Shown piece after piece: positions 1 to 13,947 of a stretch of 64,000 nucleotides of DNA. Numbering within the stretch: position 1 is the first letter of the stretch; each line of letters begins with the position of its first letter. Where the stretch lies: the NCBI GenBank assembly GCA_025330725.1, contig JAIWND010000039.1:124001-188000 (forward strand), written 5' to 3'. The notes under the pieces were generated by a model. The model searched no databases. It was not told the origin of the DNA and saw nothing but the letters and a program-made list of their open reading frames with translations. Both the position numbers and the translations under genes were made by a program. This DNA comes from Chlamydoabsidia padenii. Lineage: Eukaryota; Mucoromycota; Mucoromycetes; Mucorales; Cunninghamellaceae.

Positions 1-350
1 CAGGTATTCAACTTTCAGATGATATATGAAGAATACAAGGATTTTATGTCTCAAACTCAAGTACGCGGAATGGGATTTGGTATGAAGCTATACAAAAGAC
101 CTGTGGCTCTCAAGGTAAAAACTAACATGATTCATCAGGCACACTAATCACTTTTTTTTATTTCTTCGGTTAGGCATTTGAAAGCTTGCAGTCATTCGAA
201 TTGGTATGTCCGGTGGATCAAATCGGCAAATGTCCTAAAGAATACAGAATGGCAAAACTAATGCTGGAACATGCGCAAATCATCGAAGCCGTCCTCAAGT
301 ATCAAAACTGTCCGAATAATCTCATCAAATGGGCGACCAATGCCGGATAG
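1..350 (+). CDS. ORC4: Origin recognition complex subunit 4, 3' end (partial)
   Basis: This is the last part of an ORC4 gene that begins before the window. ORC4 is an AAA+ type subunit of the six-protein complex that marks replication origins in the nucleus and loads MCM with Cdc6 and Cdt1. Two exons are visible (1-114 and 174-350), separated by a GT-AG intron of 59 nt. They encode 96 residues of the C-terminal winged-helix region. Recognisable family signatures are the NFQMIYEEYKDF segment, the following LKAFESLQSFELV block and the terminal YQNCPNNLIKWAT motif, which in animal ORC4 reads YQNCP and ends close to the stop. The stop is TAG at 348-350. Identification rests on motif recall and is strong because several blocks agree in order and spacing. 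Confidence 0.85.
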
Positions 351-763
351 TGTAACACACACCTTTATATAGTATTGTACATCATTTACTGTCATTCTCT
401 TTTATCGCATTGCTTCCATACATTACTTTTTATAAATATATCCATCATTCTGATAATGTAAATAAAAAAATATCGATCATCCCCAATCTTCTTGTCCCTT
501 TTGACCTTGTAGGCATGTTTTCATTTTCCGACTGTCGGTATATGAAATGTCGATCGGATACATTTTTATTTTTGGGATTCTACGTACCAACGCCCGACTA
601 AATCTATTATAAATGTACATACATATGTATCATGTTTGTCTTTATTACTACACGTTTATTTTGAACTTTTTTGTTGGTTATTTGTCGAGTTATAACCCTT
701 TTACTTTTTTAACTCCGACGTTGTGGTTTATATAGCATGATTTTAAAAAATTGAAAATTTTGG
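351..763. other. Spacer between ORC4 and tRNA-Pro
   Basis: AT-rich 3' flank of ORC4 and 5' flank of the tRNA gene. I see no coding region; the 63-aa open frame at 410-601 has no family resemblance and is rich in UTR-like sequence. Confidence 0.6.
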
Positions 764-835
764 GGATCAGTGGTGAAGCGGTAACACGCGTTTTTCGGGT
801 GAACGAGATCCCGGGTTCGAATCCCGGCTGGTCCC
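764..835 (+). tRNA. tRNA-Pro, anticodon CGG
   Basis: A complete intronless tRNA cloverleaf can be folded. The acceptor stem is 764-770 with 828-834, including one T-G pair, and the discriminator base is C835, as is usual for eukaryotic tRNA-Pro. The D-stem is 773-775 with 785-787. The anticodon stem 789-793 pairs with 801-805, and the seven-base loop TTCGGGT holds the anticodon CGG at 796-798, which reads CCG. This loop is the same as in animal tRNA-Pro(CGG). The T-arm is CCGGG/CCCGG around TTCGAAT. A run of seven T residues at 836-842 fits a Pol III terminator. Confidence 0.93.
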
Positions 836-842
836 TTTTTTT
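836..842 (+). terminator. Pol III oligo-T terminator of tRNA-Pro
   Basis: Seven consecutive T residues start directly after the discriminator base of the tRNA, which is the normal RNA polymerase III stop signal. Confidence 0.8.
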
Positions 843-877
843 GACCCTGACATTACTCTTTTTTTGTTTTGTTACGG

Positions 878-1135
878 TGTCGGAGATAAAAAGTGATTTT
901 CTCTGGAAAATTAGATATCAATCTGGAAATTTCTTTTTGTCTCTTTCTCCTTTCTCTTCTTTCTCTTCTTTCTCTCTCGATAAATCTTTTAACATCTAGA
1001 TGCTTCGATATAACCAATTCAGCCATAGACTCCGATAATAGAATAGTATATATATATGTGTACTTTACTTTTAATAAAAACCTTATTCTTCACCTGATAT
1101 ATAAAAGGAATACTCGTCTTATAGTTCAAACGACA
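878..1135 (+). repeat. Left LTR (258 bp)
   Basis: Begins TGTCG and ends CGACA. It contains a CT-rich tract, a TATATATATG stretch and an AATAAA-like signal in TTAATAAAAACC, which are plausible promoter and polyadenylation parts. It matches the right LTR over its full length. Confidence 0.88.
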
Positions 1136-1136
1136 C

Positions 1137-1161
1137 TGGTAGCTTGTTTACGTTTCGATCC
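1137..1161 (+). promoter_or_regulatory. Putative tRNA primer-binding site
   Basis: The segment begins one base after the left LTR. Its first seven bases, TGGTAGC, are complementary to the 3' end of initiator tRNA-Met including CCA. Its last nine, TTTCGATCC, are complementary to the T-loop and T-stem of the same tRNA as known from yeast and animals, at the same 25-nt spacing. The seven bases between do not match the yeast acceptor-stem sequence. Confidence 0.6.
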
Positions 1162-1618
1162 TCTGGCTTTCCTTTTGGTACGGCGATACTTTGCTCCTGG
1201 CTTGCGTTGGTGAATCTTTGGGAATTGTTGGGGACAACAATTCTTAAGGAGGGGCAAGTACATGGTTGGAACAATGCGGTGAATCTTGGACGTCTAATCA
1301 GCAAGACATACATGGCTTGCTGTTGGTGATATGGATGCGTAGCTTACATACATACTATTGGTTCGGTGACTCTTGAATTAGTATATGATGGACTCCTATG
1401 GCTAGCACTGTGCTTAAGTATATTATCTGGTTGGCTCGCTCACTCTCTTCAGTTCCTTTACTATTCGGCTCTCTTAGTATTGGTTCTTACTGGCTCGTTC
1501 GATGTGCATGATTGGCTCACATTTATTATGATGATACTAGTACCTTCCTCCCAACTATGGTTCTTTAATGTTGGTATTGCTCATTGGATGACTGGACTCA
1601 CACGGTTGCTTTGAATGA

Positions 1619-2074
1619 ATGGCTGAACCTTGGACCTTGACATGTATAATTCTGTTGTGTTCGATTAGAAGATCTTTATTATTATTGGCGACTACTATTG
1701 GATCAACGAACTATTCTTGCTTATTGGATGATGGAACATTGATTTATGGATCATTGATTAGGATCACACTTACTGCCTGGTTATCGGCTAATGAATCTTA
1801 CGACGGTTATGAAACCTGCTTTGTTAGTATTATTGGGATTGCTCGTATTGTCTGGTTTATTTACTTTGGATTATTTGGATTATTGACTCGGATTACTTAC
1901 TTGGTTTACTTGGTTTACTTTCTCGGATTACGTACTCGGATTATTTGGTTTACTTATGTGGTTTATTTGGACACCTTACATGGATTACTCGATTACTTTG
2001 GATTATTATTTGGATTATTGGATTTAGATCGTTCAGTTGGATCACGCCGGCGGCATGGACGGTTTCAAGTGTGA
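1619..2074 (+). other. Element interior with degenerate TTGGATTA/TTGGTTTA repeats
   Basis: The interior is built partly of short degenerate repeats of the types GGATTATTT, GGATTACT and GGTTTACTT, densest at about 1855-2030. They keep a 151-codon frame open, but its translation is a hydrophobic low-complexity string with no retroelement motif. I read it as RNA-level structure or slippage-derived filler, not a known protein. Confidence 0.45.
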
Positions 2075-2377
2075 AGACAATTATGATGAACGGTGGACTC
2101 TTTCTCTCTTTTTTTACGGTACGACATACAGCAAAATGAACAATAACAAGCAATGGGAAAGGTGAATCAGCAGTGTTTAGCGATAACAGGAACAACAGCA
2201 TGAATATGGACAACAGCGGATACTGCTTTATGGATGTAATTGACGTTATGGTATGGATCTCGGTGGTGCCTGATTTTTTTTTTTTCCCCTTCCTCTCGGT
2301 GTTGCCCTGGTAATTCGACCTTTTTCTTTTGGACCTTACTTGGAATCGTGGTCGATTCTTCTCCCCGTGGGGAATGA

Positions 2378-2635
2378 TGTCGGAGATAAAAAGTGATTTT
2401 CTCTGGAAAATTAGATATCAATCTGGAAATTTCTTTTTGTCTCTTTCTCCTTTCTCTTCTTTCTCTTCTTTCTCTCTCGATAAATCTTTTAACATCTAGA
2501 TGCTTCGATATAACCAATTCAGCCATAGACTCCGATAATAGAATAGTATATATATATGTGTACTTTACTTTTAATAAAAACCTTATTCTTCACCTGATAT
2601 ATAAAAGGAATACTCGTCTTATAGTTCAAACGACA
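2378..2635 (+). repeat. Right LTR (258 bp)
   Basis: Appears identical to the left LTR across its full length. It is preceded by GGGGAATGA (possible polypurine tract) and followed by the ACGG target duplication at 2636-2639. Confidence 0.88.
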
Positions 2636-3067
2636 ACGGCTAAACTTGGGTTTGTAAAAGTATGCTTTGTTTTGTCAAAGAGTAGTGAGCACCAGAATCT
2701 ATTTGGTTTAAATTCAACCTTTAAGATGTACTTGCAAATGTAAGAGAGAAAAAAAAAGTGAATCCCAATTTGGAAAGCAGGATTTCAAAGTAAAATAGGT
2801 CTTGCACCAAAGTAAGGTCACAAAAGACAGAGTAGATAATTAAGAAACCTCTTGATATTGGTGTTTTACCAAGTTTTTTTATTGATGGAAAAACTTGCAA
2901 GAAAAGATGGGCTATTTATACTATTTTCAAGGGGATGATAACAAATACGGTTCAGAACGAGTTAATGAATAGGGTTCATGGACATTTTCAAAGTCAGGAT
3001 TTGAAAATACAATAAAATGTTCATTTGCATGGCAAACAAGTACTCGGGTTTATTGAATGATATCCAA
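2636..3067. other. Spacer after the LTR element
   Basis: About 430 bp of AT-rich sequence between the right LTR and the 3' end of the methyltransferase gene. I see nothing coding in it. Confidence 0.55.
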
Positions 3068-4196
3068 CTATTTTCTCGCACATACCAGACGGAATCGAGT
3101 TGCAGAATGAAACTCATCAGTGACAGCCAAAGCTTCTCTTGTCGTTTCCTTGTATTCATCCTCAGTGACAAAAGTCAGTTGCATCACCATCACACCCACT
3201 GCTGGTAGCGCCAAACGTTGAATGGCCAAATAAAGTTCACCAGCTTCACCTCCCCATCCTGTTAAAGAAGAAGAAAAAAAAAAGACGGGGGGGTTAAAAC
3301 ACATCATGGCGAGGGTTGACAAGTATACTTACCAATGGGAACATTATAGTTGATGTCTTTAATACCTTGAAATCCAGCTTCTTGTAAAAATAACGATATT
3401 TTATCACCAATATAGGAATCCATGTTTCTAGCAGAAAGTGCTTGATCAACTAGCTCCCCCCCCCAAAAAAAAGCGGTGTTTGAATCCACACAATGCATTA
3501 TGCAAAATACACACACACTTACTCCATGAGGCTATTTTGGTCAAGGCTGGCGAAGGATCAGTATAATCATTGACCAACTCGAGGATTTCAATGGCTCCGT
3601 TTGGTTTCAATACCCGTTTGATTTCCTGAATGGATTGTTTGTACTTTTCAGTAGGAAACCCCATGACGAGGAATCGTTGGAACACAAAATCAAATGATTC
3701 GTCTTCAAAAGGTAATCCTTTGGCGGCATTGACAAGTCGGAATTGAAGATTGGGTGGATGAGTGTCGTCACTGATAAAGACATCAGCCATATCAATACCA
3801 ATAAATTGGGAATGTGGATACATCACCGCCATGTCCTATAAGAGATGATCAATATATGACGCAGAAAGGAGAGGGGGGGGGTTTACCCTCGTCCAAAATC
3901 CAGGACCACAGCCCACGTCCAGTACTTTGATACCTTTTTCTAATGCTTCATGTAATGTTGATTTATAAAGTCCGCCGAGCATTAATCTAGAAAGGGACTT
4001 TAGAGTTTTTTTTTTGTGATGATGATCATGCTACTTACTTCCACAAGTTATGATTAAGACGCAAACGTTCCACTTCAGTGGCATCGCTTGGCAGGATATA
4101 ATCCACTTCGGTATCATTGACCAATCTTCTGCCGCTTTTTAATTGAAAAGTAATATCAGTATTGCCGAATTCGATTTTGGAAGGGGATAGTACCAT
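3068..4196 (-). CDS. Class I SAM-dependent methyltransferase (paralogue 1)
   Basis: Five exons (4196-4039, 3986-3887, 3835-3523, 3449-3333, 3258-3068) give a 292-aa protein with consistent phases. Motif I, VLDVGCGPGFW, lies at residues 74-84. It is followed by an acidic strand end (FIGIDMADVF), a motif near DESFDFVFQRFLV and the post-motif VLKPNGAIEILELV. This is the Rossmann fold of SAM-dependent methyltransferases of the UbiE/methyltransf_25 type. The substrate cannot be told from sequence. The start was placed at the ATG at 4196 because upstream in-frame sequence (to 4322) does not resemble the family. A second gene of the same family sits at 43114-44473, and both have a phase-0 intron just before the DMA tripeptide after motif I, so they share ancestry. 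It is probably cytosolic; no signal peptide is seen. Confidence 0.75.
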
Positions 4197-4572
4197 GCTG
4201 TTTTTGAAGAATAACCATGCCAACCCATTGTCTGCTTTTATATAACTTTTTTTTATAGCTAAATGATTACCTATTGGCTGAAAAGTCTGAATAGAAAAAG
4301 GGATATGCCCAACAAACCACAATCATGCAATATCCAAGTCCCGTCCACCTCCCTAGGAAGTGATCTCCTAGTATTACCATTCAGCCACATGATAAACTTG
4401 GTTGTTACTCCCTCCCTTTTTCGACCGACATGGTATTGCCCACATGGGGTAATCAAATCTAAACTAAAAAGTCCAAGTAGACAAAGTTTTTTAAAAATAA
4501 CAGTTTTTATTGTTTTTGATTATGCGTTGTTAAAATAGATAACAATGAGATAAGGATTAATATATACTATAT
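4197..4572. other. Spacer between methyltransferase 5' end and CDC7 3' end
   Basis: Promoter region of the methyltransferase and 3' flank of the kinase gene, both on the minus strand. Short open frames here have no recognisable content. Confidence 0.5.
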
Positions 4573-8097
<3,525 letters not shown>

Positions 8098-8667
8098 TGT
8101 TGTAATTTAGACACTAATTATATCAAATAATGGTTATGAGGACAGTATAGGTATATATATATATAAATGTCAAAAGAGAGGAATTTATTGAGGGAAGAGA
8201 AGTGTGTAAGCCAGAAATGGAGGAAAAGTCATACATAACATATGAAATGTAAACTCCGACATTACAAAATTTTGTCGCGAGCCACACTGTCCCGAAAAAA
8301 AAAAAAAGCGTCGGGATATTATAACGCTGCGAACAAGAATAAAGTATAAAGTGAATCACCCCATGATATTGCGCTTGATTACAAAAAGAATAATGAGTGT
8401 GTGAAACATAAAAATTCATGACTTTCTTTTACTCGTTATGACAATAAAAAGACAAGTTCAAAAGTTTCATGCAAATGGCAATGATCATTGCCAGGGTAAT
8501 CCAAGTGAAGATACATCCATATATGGTAGTCAACTATTCAATTCGGATAAAAAGGCATACATGTATTTCCCCCCATTAAATAGGTAGATAGTTAAAAGTA
8601 TAGATTTATTATATAGACAATGGATATAAAGAAATAATATATAATTGTAAATTGAAGGGGAGGGGGA
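8098..8667. other. Spacer upstream of CDC7
   Basis: CDC7 promoter side and the 3' flank of the MIT/coiled-coil gene. A CTCCGACATTAC stretch near 8254 loosely resembles the recurrent promoter motif of this window. No gene is supported. Confidence 0.5.
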
Positions 8668-10250
8668 TTAAGGATCTTCGGATACAATAGGATTGGATCT
8701 AGCCAAAGAGGAAGATGCAAAAGGAGGATGATGGTGTTGCTGAGCCAAGGATCGTAAAAAAGCTGGTGGTCGTGATGAATAAGGGGATCGTTGAGGATCA
8801 GTAGCATTATCAGAAGGTTGAGCACGTCGTTTTTTGGCGCTTTCCTTAAGTTTTTCCCATCTTTCTCGATACTTGGTCATTAGTACTTGTTGTTTGTCGA
8901 TCTGATCCTTGAGTCGTCGGTTTTCATCCTCTGTTTCCTTCAATCTCGTCACTAGAATAGATATAAAAAAGAAGAGTTTGAGAAGTGATGTTGTTTAATT
9001 TTCATATATATATATATATATATTTACCTAATTCCGCCGTACTGCTGGGATGTCTTGAAGGATGTGTTACATTGATACTACCGAGTAAAGCCGCCGAGGA
9101 AGATCGCATAGGGTCTTGAGTTTGCATGATCCGTTTCGCTTGTCGTTGTACATCGTGCTTAAATTGTAGGATACTGCTTTTTAACATGCTACTTTCTTCT
9201 GCCGCCTATACATACATATATATATAAAAGAGTATGAATCAACCTAGACTATAGTGTTTGAAAGTTTTTTTTTTTTTTATACCTTTTCTAGTGATTGGAC
9301 TCGTCGAGATAAGTGTTCGACACGGTGCTTTAATTGTTCGTTTTCAGCTTGTAAGTCCAAAGATCGATCAGGTATCAAGAAGAATGATTCCATCATGGCA
9401 TCCGAGTCGTCTGAGAGGAGTTTTTGATGATAAGGTGTGTCGTCTTCGTTCAGAGGTGCTGATGCAAATGCTACTGGATTAGATAATTGGTCCACCAATG
9501 TTTCCACCACTTGTAAAAACTTGTTAAAGGGGTCGGAAGCATCATCGTCTTCTTCTTCATCCTATATAAAGAGAGAGAGAGTGTGTGTGTTTGAGTCAGA
9601 TAAAAGTACCATTGATTGAGAATAACTTGCGTTATCAGTGGATAGTAAAGCATAAGATTCACCAATGGTACCATGGTGTAGTGAATCGTATCCTTTGTTC
9701 TTGTCTGTTCGTCCTTGTATGCCAGTTGATGCTAATGCATGTAAAAGTTCGTCCATCTTGATATCGTTCTGTCCATTTGCCCGGCATGTTGCTAACTCTT
9801 CATGACGTCGCTGTTCTTGTTCAGACTTGGCCACCTTTCGTTCCAAATCTTTTGCTCTTCTGGTATGATTAGCCACCAAGAGTCGTAGAGATTTCCCAGC
9901 CTATGAGCAAAAAAAAAAACAAAACAAAAACAAGCAAGAACCAAGTTACAAAAGGCTTGAAGAGTGTGATAATACCTACTTCAGGATCTTGAGTATAGTC
10001 CAAAGCCTTTTTAAATTGTTCTATCATTTAAAGATATAAAGTTAGTACAAGCTATTTGCACCTATTTGTTTAACATTTTATGAAGTTTACCAGCTGCTTT
10101 TTGATGAGCTTCGATAGCTTCGTGCCAAGCTTCTCTATCTTCGTATCCTTCGGCAGTATTGGCATAAGAGTGTCCCTAGAATTAATCGAGTCAAAAGGTG
10201 TGAGCATTATATTTCAAACTTACCGCATTGACTGGTGCTGATGAATTCAT
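8668..10250 (-). CDS. MIT/coiled-coil protein, Atg38/NRBF2-like
   Basis: Seven exons (10250-10224, 10175-10091, 10020-9980, 9900-9610, 9561-9283, 9205-9028, 8951-8668) give 394 residues. The N-terminal 80 residues form a helical segment with YANTAEGYEDREAWHEAIEA and AAEQFKKALDYTQDPE, which is the pattern of a MIT domain (three-helix bundle). Coiled coils follow: one in the SLDLQAENEQLKHRVEHLS region and one near the C-terminus (RLKETEDENRRLKDQIDK). The order of MIT then coiled coil matches Atg38/NRBF2, the autophagy subunit of PI3-kinase complex I, and that is my best guess; other MIT proteins are possible. Acidic low-complexity linkers are present. The fourth exon ends exactly at an ATG codon and exon 3 ends at GTAGGT; both are supported by phase. 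Confidence 0.5.
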
Positions 10251-10354
10251 GAGAATAGATAAAGATGTGTTTGATATAATAAAGATACATGTGAAGAAGG
10301 ACTGAAAAAACAATAAAGTATAAAATAAAATAAAAAGAGAATGACAAAACCAAT

Positions 10355-10365
10355 CGGGATTTAAA
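10355..10365. promoter_or_regulatory. Recurrent motif copy, CGGGATTTAAA
   Basis: A near match to CGGGATTTGAAA (reverse complement TTTCAAATCCCG), 105 bp upstream of the start codon of the MIT/coiled-coil gene on the minus strand. Confidence 0.5.
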
Positions 10366-10474
10366 AAATGTCGAATGCATTTTCTTTTTCCAACAGCGCC
10401 AAGTGTTGACAAGAAAGAAATACTTTATTTTAATTTAAGGATAAACTATAACTATATATTGGAAACAATCCCAA

Positions 10475-11387
10475 TTATCGCACTACCATATCAGCCTTGA
10501 GAAGATTCATACGAAGCATTAATGCCTTGGATGATTTTTCGTATTCCGCACCGAGAGCAAATGACTGGTCAAATGCTTTCTTCCTTTGATCCTGTCGTTT
10601 GGTATAGAGCACCTATAGTGGAGAAGAATAAAATCAATATGATTATCCACTTTTCCTTTTCTTTTCATTTACCTTTTCATAACTATCAATACGTGCTGAT
10701 ATCCTATCGTTTTGTCCAATCAAATTTACTAAATCAAGTTCCAAATTCTCCACAGTCATATTGAATACCGAGGCCATTCGACGCATATCAATAATAGAAT
10801 AAGGAATACAATATTGAATCATTGCTCGTTCACGAATACATTGGAATAGTTTATCCACATGACTATTCAAATAAAGATCCATCTTCCAGTCATCCTAATC
10901 AAATTATATAACGTTATTATTATTATATCGTGTAGTTTGAAGAGATGAAGGCGGGAGGGATTTACTTTGTGTTGTTCCATTAGGGCAAAGCATTGAGTGT
11001 ATTTTGATGCATAAAACTGTTCCATAATATCACGTATATGAGGCACCCATTCCAAGTAGCCACGAAAAGCAAGGTTGTTATTGATAAGATCATGTAATTG
11101 AGGTCGAGTAAAAGAAGCCAAGGCGCATAATCCACCAAAAGTAGCCACATCACTGGGCGACATGATATCACTCAAAAGATGATGGGATTCCAATGCAACA
11201 TGCTGAGTCAGACATTCGGCTACGGCTTGATATCGGTTGGATTCGGTAGTAAATAGAGTGGAGATGGCTTGGTAACAGTTGAGTCTGGACATTGTGTTGA
11301 TTTTATCGGGTATTTGAGGAGTTGCTGAAGCACGTAGGATATAGGTAGTGACTTGGGCATAACGTAGTTCTTTCAAATGAGCCTATA

Positions 11388-11423
<36 letters not shown>

Positions 11424-12056
11424 GTTAGATATATAGTATCCTTTACTTTATAGTTTGCCTTTACCTTTATCAGACTAAAACACATCTCCACAATGTTCTT
11501 GCTAGTCACGCATAAATCCCTGGTTTTCGAATAGCATTTGATGGCTTCAGATACGTTGCCAATGTCGTAATAGTAATCGCCAAGTTTTGACTGTGCAACC
11601 TATATACAATAAAAACAATATCAAGTATATACATTTCATTGGATGACAAAATAGTAAGCTTTACCCTGATGCTTTCCTTTATCACACTTGACTTGTATGT
11701 CTTGAGTTCTTGTTCCAGTTGTTCCAAATTGTGCTTGTTCTCCTTCTTTGTCGAGTCCACCCACGTTTGGTCGGAATCCACCTGAGGTTGCCCACGTCGA
11801 GTCAGTGCCGCATTCAGTTTGTTGAGTGTTGTTTGATATAGTTCAAGATCATGGGTGAGTTGTTTGACTTGATCTACAGCAAAACGATATCCTTCTATTT
11901 CCAAGCTTGGGCATTGTTCAGCAATAAACAAAGCTCGTCGGATACGTGTATCGCCTAAGAGAGGAAAGAGTAAGATTAAGAGAGTTATTATCAAATATTA
12001 ATAATCAAGTCATTTTACTTACCTTGATACGAGTTGATATAAGGTTCAAAGTCCAT
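10475..12056 (-). CDS. CSN1: COP9 signalosome subunit 1
   Basis: Six exons (12056-12023, 11954-11665, 11599-11465, 11382-10966, 10894-10673, 10612-10475) encode 411 residues. CSN1 is a scaffold subunit of the COP9 signalosome, the nuclear/cytosolic complex that removes NEDD8 from cullins. The protein follows animal GPS1/CSN1 along its length: YINSYQGDTRIRRALFIAEQCPSLEIE at the N-terminus, then SIRVAQSKLGDYYYDIGN, a middle block MSPSDVATFGGLCALASFTR, a PCI domain with SHVDKLFQCIRERAMIQY, and the C-terminal DQRKKAFDQSFALGAEYE and ALMLRMNLLKADMVV. RPN7 is the nearest relative, but the FGGLCALA and C-terminal signatures favour CSN1. The start is shared head-to-head with the YEATS gene over a 247-bp spacer. 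Confidence 0.87.
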
Positions 12057-12141
12057 GTTATTAGGTGTGGTCATTGGTAAGAAGAAGGAATCAAGTGAAA
12101 GAAAGGAAGAAGAGTGTAAAACTCGATTTTGTCCCCGTCAA

Positions 12142-12153
12142 TTTCAATTCCCG
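12142..12153. promoter_or_regulatory. Recurrent motif copy, TTTCAATTCCCG
   Basis: One mismatch to TTTCAAATCCCG. It lies in the divergent spacer between CSN1 (86 bp from its start codon) and the YEATS gene (about 150 bp from its start codon). Confidence 0.5.
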
Positions 12154-12303
12154 ACAATCGACATTATTTTTGACCATACACATTTTTCTTTCTCTTTCTC
12201 TTTCTTTCGTATACGATCACCTCCACTGTCTCATCTAAACCAACATTTATTTATTCTTTTATATAAACATTTGTATACATATTTATAACTCGATTGGTCT
12301 GAC

Positions 12304-13532
12304 ATGGTAAAGTAAAAACCTGACTGAATGTAAGAACACATTATACTGATTTATATTATTGTTGGTGCTTTAGGGAAACGATCTATATCAGCAAGTAAAA
12401 ATATCCTGTGAAAGCTCTTGGAAATCACAACAAGATGTAGAAGGTAATACTCTACGTAGCTGGAAAGTGACTTTAGTAGCTGTGGATGAAGATAAAGAAG
12501 TACCTGGAAAACTACAAGCCATGCTGGATCATGTCGAATACATCTTGCACCCTACTTTTTTGAATCCACGAAGAGGTAACTAACTATATATAAAGGGGTT
12601 ATCTTTATGAAACTAAGCATGTTTATTATAGATATTAAAGAAGAACCATATCTACTCAAGGAAGAAGGCTGGGGTGAATTTGACCTAAGAATTATGCTTC
12701 ACTTTGTGGATGACTTTGCACCACGGGAAATCATTGTATTTGATCTCAACTTTAAAGAACCAAGATATTCCAAAACTCACCTTGTGGTAAAGTAATACTA
12801 TCATCCAATTGTGTGTATGAACTTATCTTGTTTTTTTTTTTGGTAGACATTTAGTGATGTGACACCTGAAGTGGCTTCTTACCTGGAATCACTCAAGGAC
12901 ATTGGCAAAGAATCCTCTACTCATACCAATTCAAAAAAGAAGCTCCCCTCCTCACAGGCTTACGATCATGGATTCGATTATACTGATGATGATAATGATC
13001 CACTCTCCAGTACGTCATCACCAGCACCGGCCTTGACACCACCCAGCGACTTGTTAACACCACAACAGGAATTTGATGAAATCTCACCATTATCACAACA
13101 TACGGAAAATGGAATCATGTTTGATGATGTAGATGATGATGATACGGTGGAAGACCACGTGGTAACTGAAAGTGACATCAAACGTCTTAATCCCGTACAT
13201 TCATTACAACACGATGAAGATACTTGTCAGGCTTGGGATATACCTGAACAGTTTGATATGGTGGAATTGGCTAGGCGATTGGCTTTGTTATCGGAATCTC
13301 AAGGGGGGGCTCTTTACATGCTGATCCAAAAACATCAAACAAGTACAATGACTGTAGACGAAAAGGATGGTAAAGGATAATATAGCTTTTTTAACATACT
13401 AATACTCATCTCTCTCTCTCTCTCTTAATAGATCAACTGACGATGGATTTGTATTCACTTGGTGCACCACTTTTAACTCGAATATGGGAATTTACCGAAT
13501 CCATCTTCGAGAATGATACGGATAATGATTAA
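12304..13532 (+). CDS. YEATS-domain protein (AF9/ENL/Taf14 family)
   Basis: Five exons (12304-12306, 12374-12575, 12632-12786, 12847-13369, 13432-13532) encode 327 residues. The first exon is only the start codon, which follows from phase and from the lack of any other ATG. Residues 1-130 are a YEATS domain, which binds acylated histone lysines: LRSWKVTLVAVDED, HVEYILHPTFLNPRR, then the signature EEGWGEFDLRI. The middle is acidic and low in complexity. The C-terminus (QFDMVELARRLALLSE and QLTMDLYSLGAPLLTRIWEF) resembles the ANC1 homology domain of AF9/ENL, which recruits elongation and chromatin partners. A nuclear role in transcription is expected. Taf14-like and AF9-like assignments cannot be separated by eye. 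Confidence 0.8.
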
Positions 13533-13947
13533 ATAGATGATCTAGTTTGGTTAATAGGACCTCCCCTCCTTTTTTATTTTATTTTATCAAATCATACTTA
13601 ATAAATACTTTTGACCTCTCCTTTGATTTGTCTTTCTTTATATATATAGTATCAGCAGTAGTAGATCTGTAGGACTTGTACCTTTAACAATTGCATGAAT
13701 CATGTTATAAGATACGATGCCTGCTTGACTCAAGTGTCGGGATTTGAATAAGAGACGGGATTCGAAAAACGACAATGCAAATTAGAATATCTACAAAAAT
13801 ATATCTTTATTTATTGGTATAAGAAAAATCACTGTTCATTCTACAATTAGAAAAAGTAAAGGGTGTGTGCGTTTGAGTGTGTGAGAGAACAGATCAAATA
13901 GGGTGTGTGTGTGTGTGTGTGTATATGTATATATAGAGAGAGCGAAA
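13533..13947. other. Convergent spacer with motif copies and a GT microsatellite
   Basis: Two 3' ends face each other here. The stretch holds CGGGATTTGAA (13738-13748), a second near copy GACGGGATTCGAA (about 13755-13767) and a (GT)n run at about 13902-13922. The motif copies sit away from any recognised start codon. Confidence 0.5.

Larger units (their letters stand above)
878..2635 (+). mobile_element. Non-autonomous LTR retrotransposon, young insertion
   Basis: Two 258-bp direct repeats, 878-1135 and 2378-2635, appear identical base for base and flank a 1242-bp interior. Each begins TGTCG and ends CGACA, a perfect five-base terminal inverted repeat with the TG...CA ends of LTRs. The four bases ACGG occur just before the left LTR (874-877) and just after the right LTR (2636-2639), as a target-site duplication. 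Inside the left LTR border is a primer-binding site that starts TGGTAGC; before the right LTR lies a purine-rich GGGGAATGA that could serve as polypurine tract. No gag, protease, reverse transcriptase or integrase can be read in any frame, so the element must depend on proteins from elsewhere, like TRIM or LARD elements. Identical LTRs imply recent insertion. It starts 43 bp after the tRNA-Pro gene. Confidence 0.88.

Noticed and set aside
1619..2074. 151-aa frame inside the LTR element as a Gag-like protein
   Set aside because: Low-complexity hydrophobic translation generated by short repeats; no zinc knuckle, protease or polymerase motif.
12870..13181. 67-aa minus-strand frame in the YEATS gene
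   Set aside because: Mirror of the acidic Ser/Asp-rich linker; no support.
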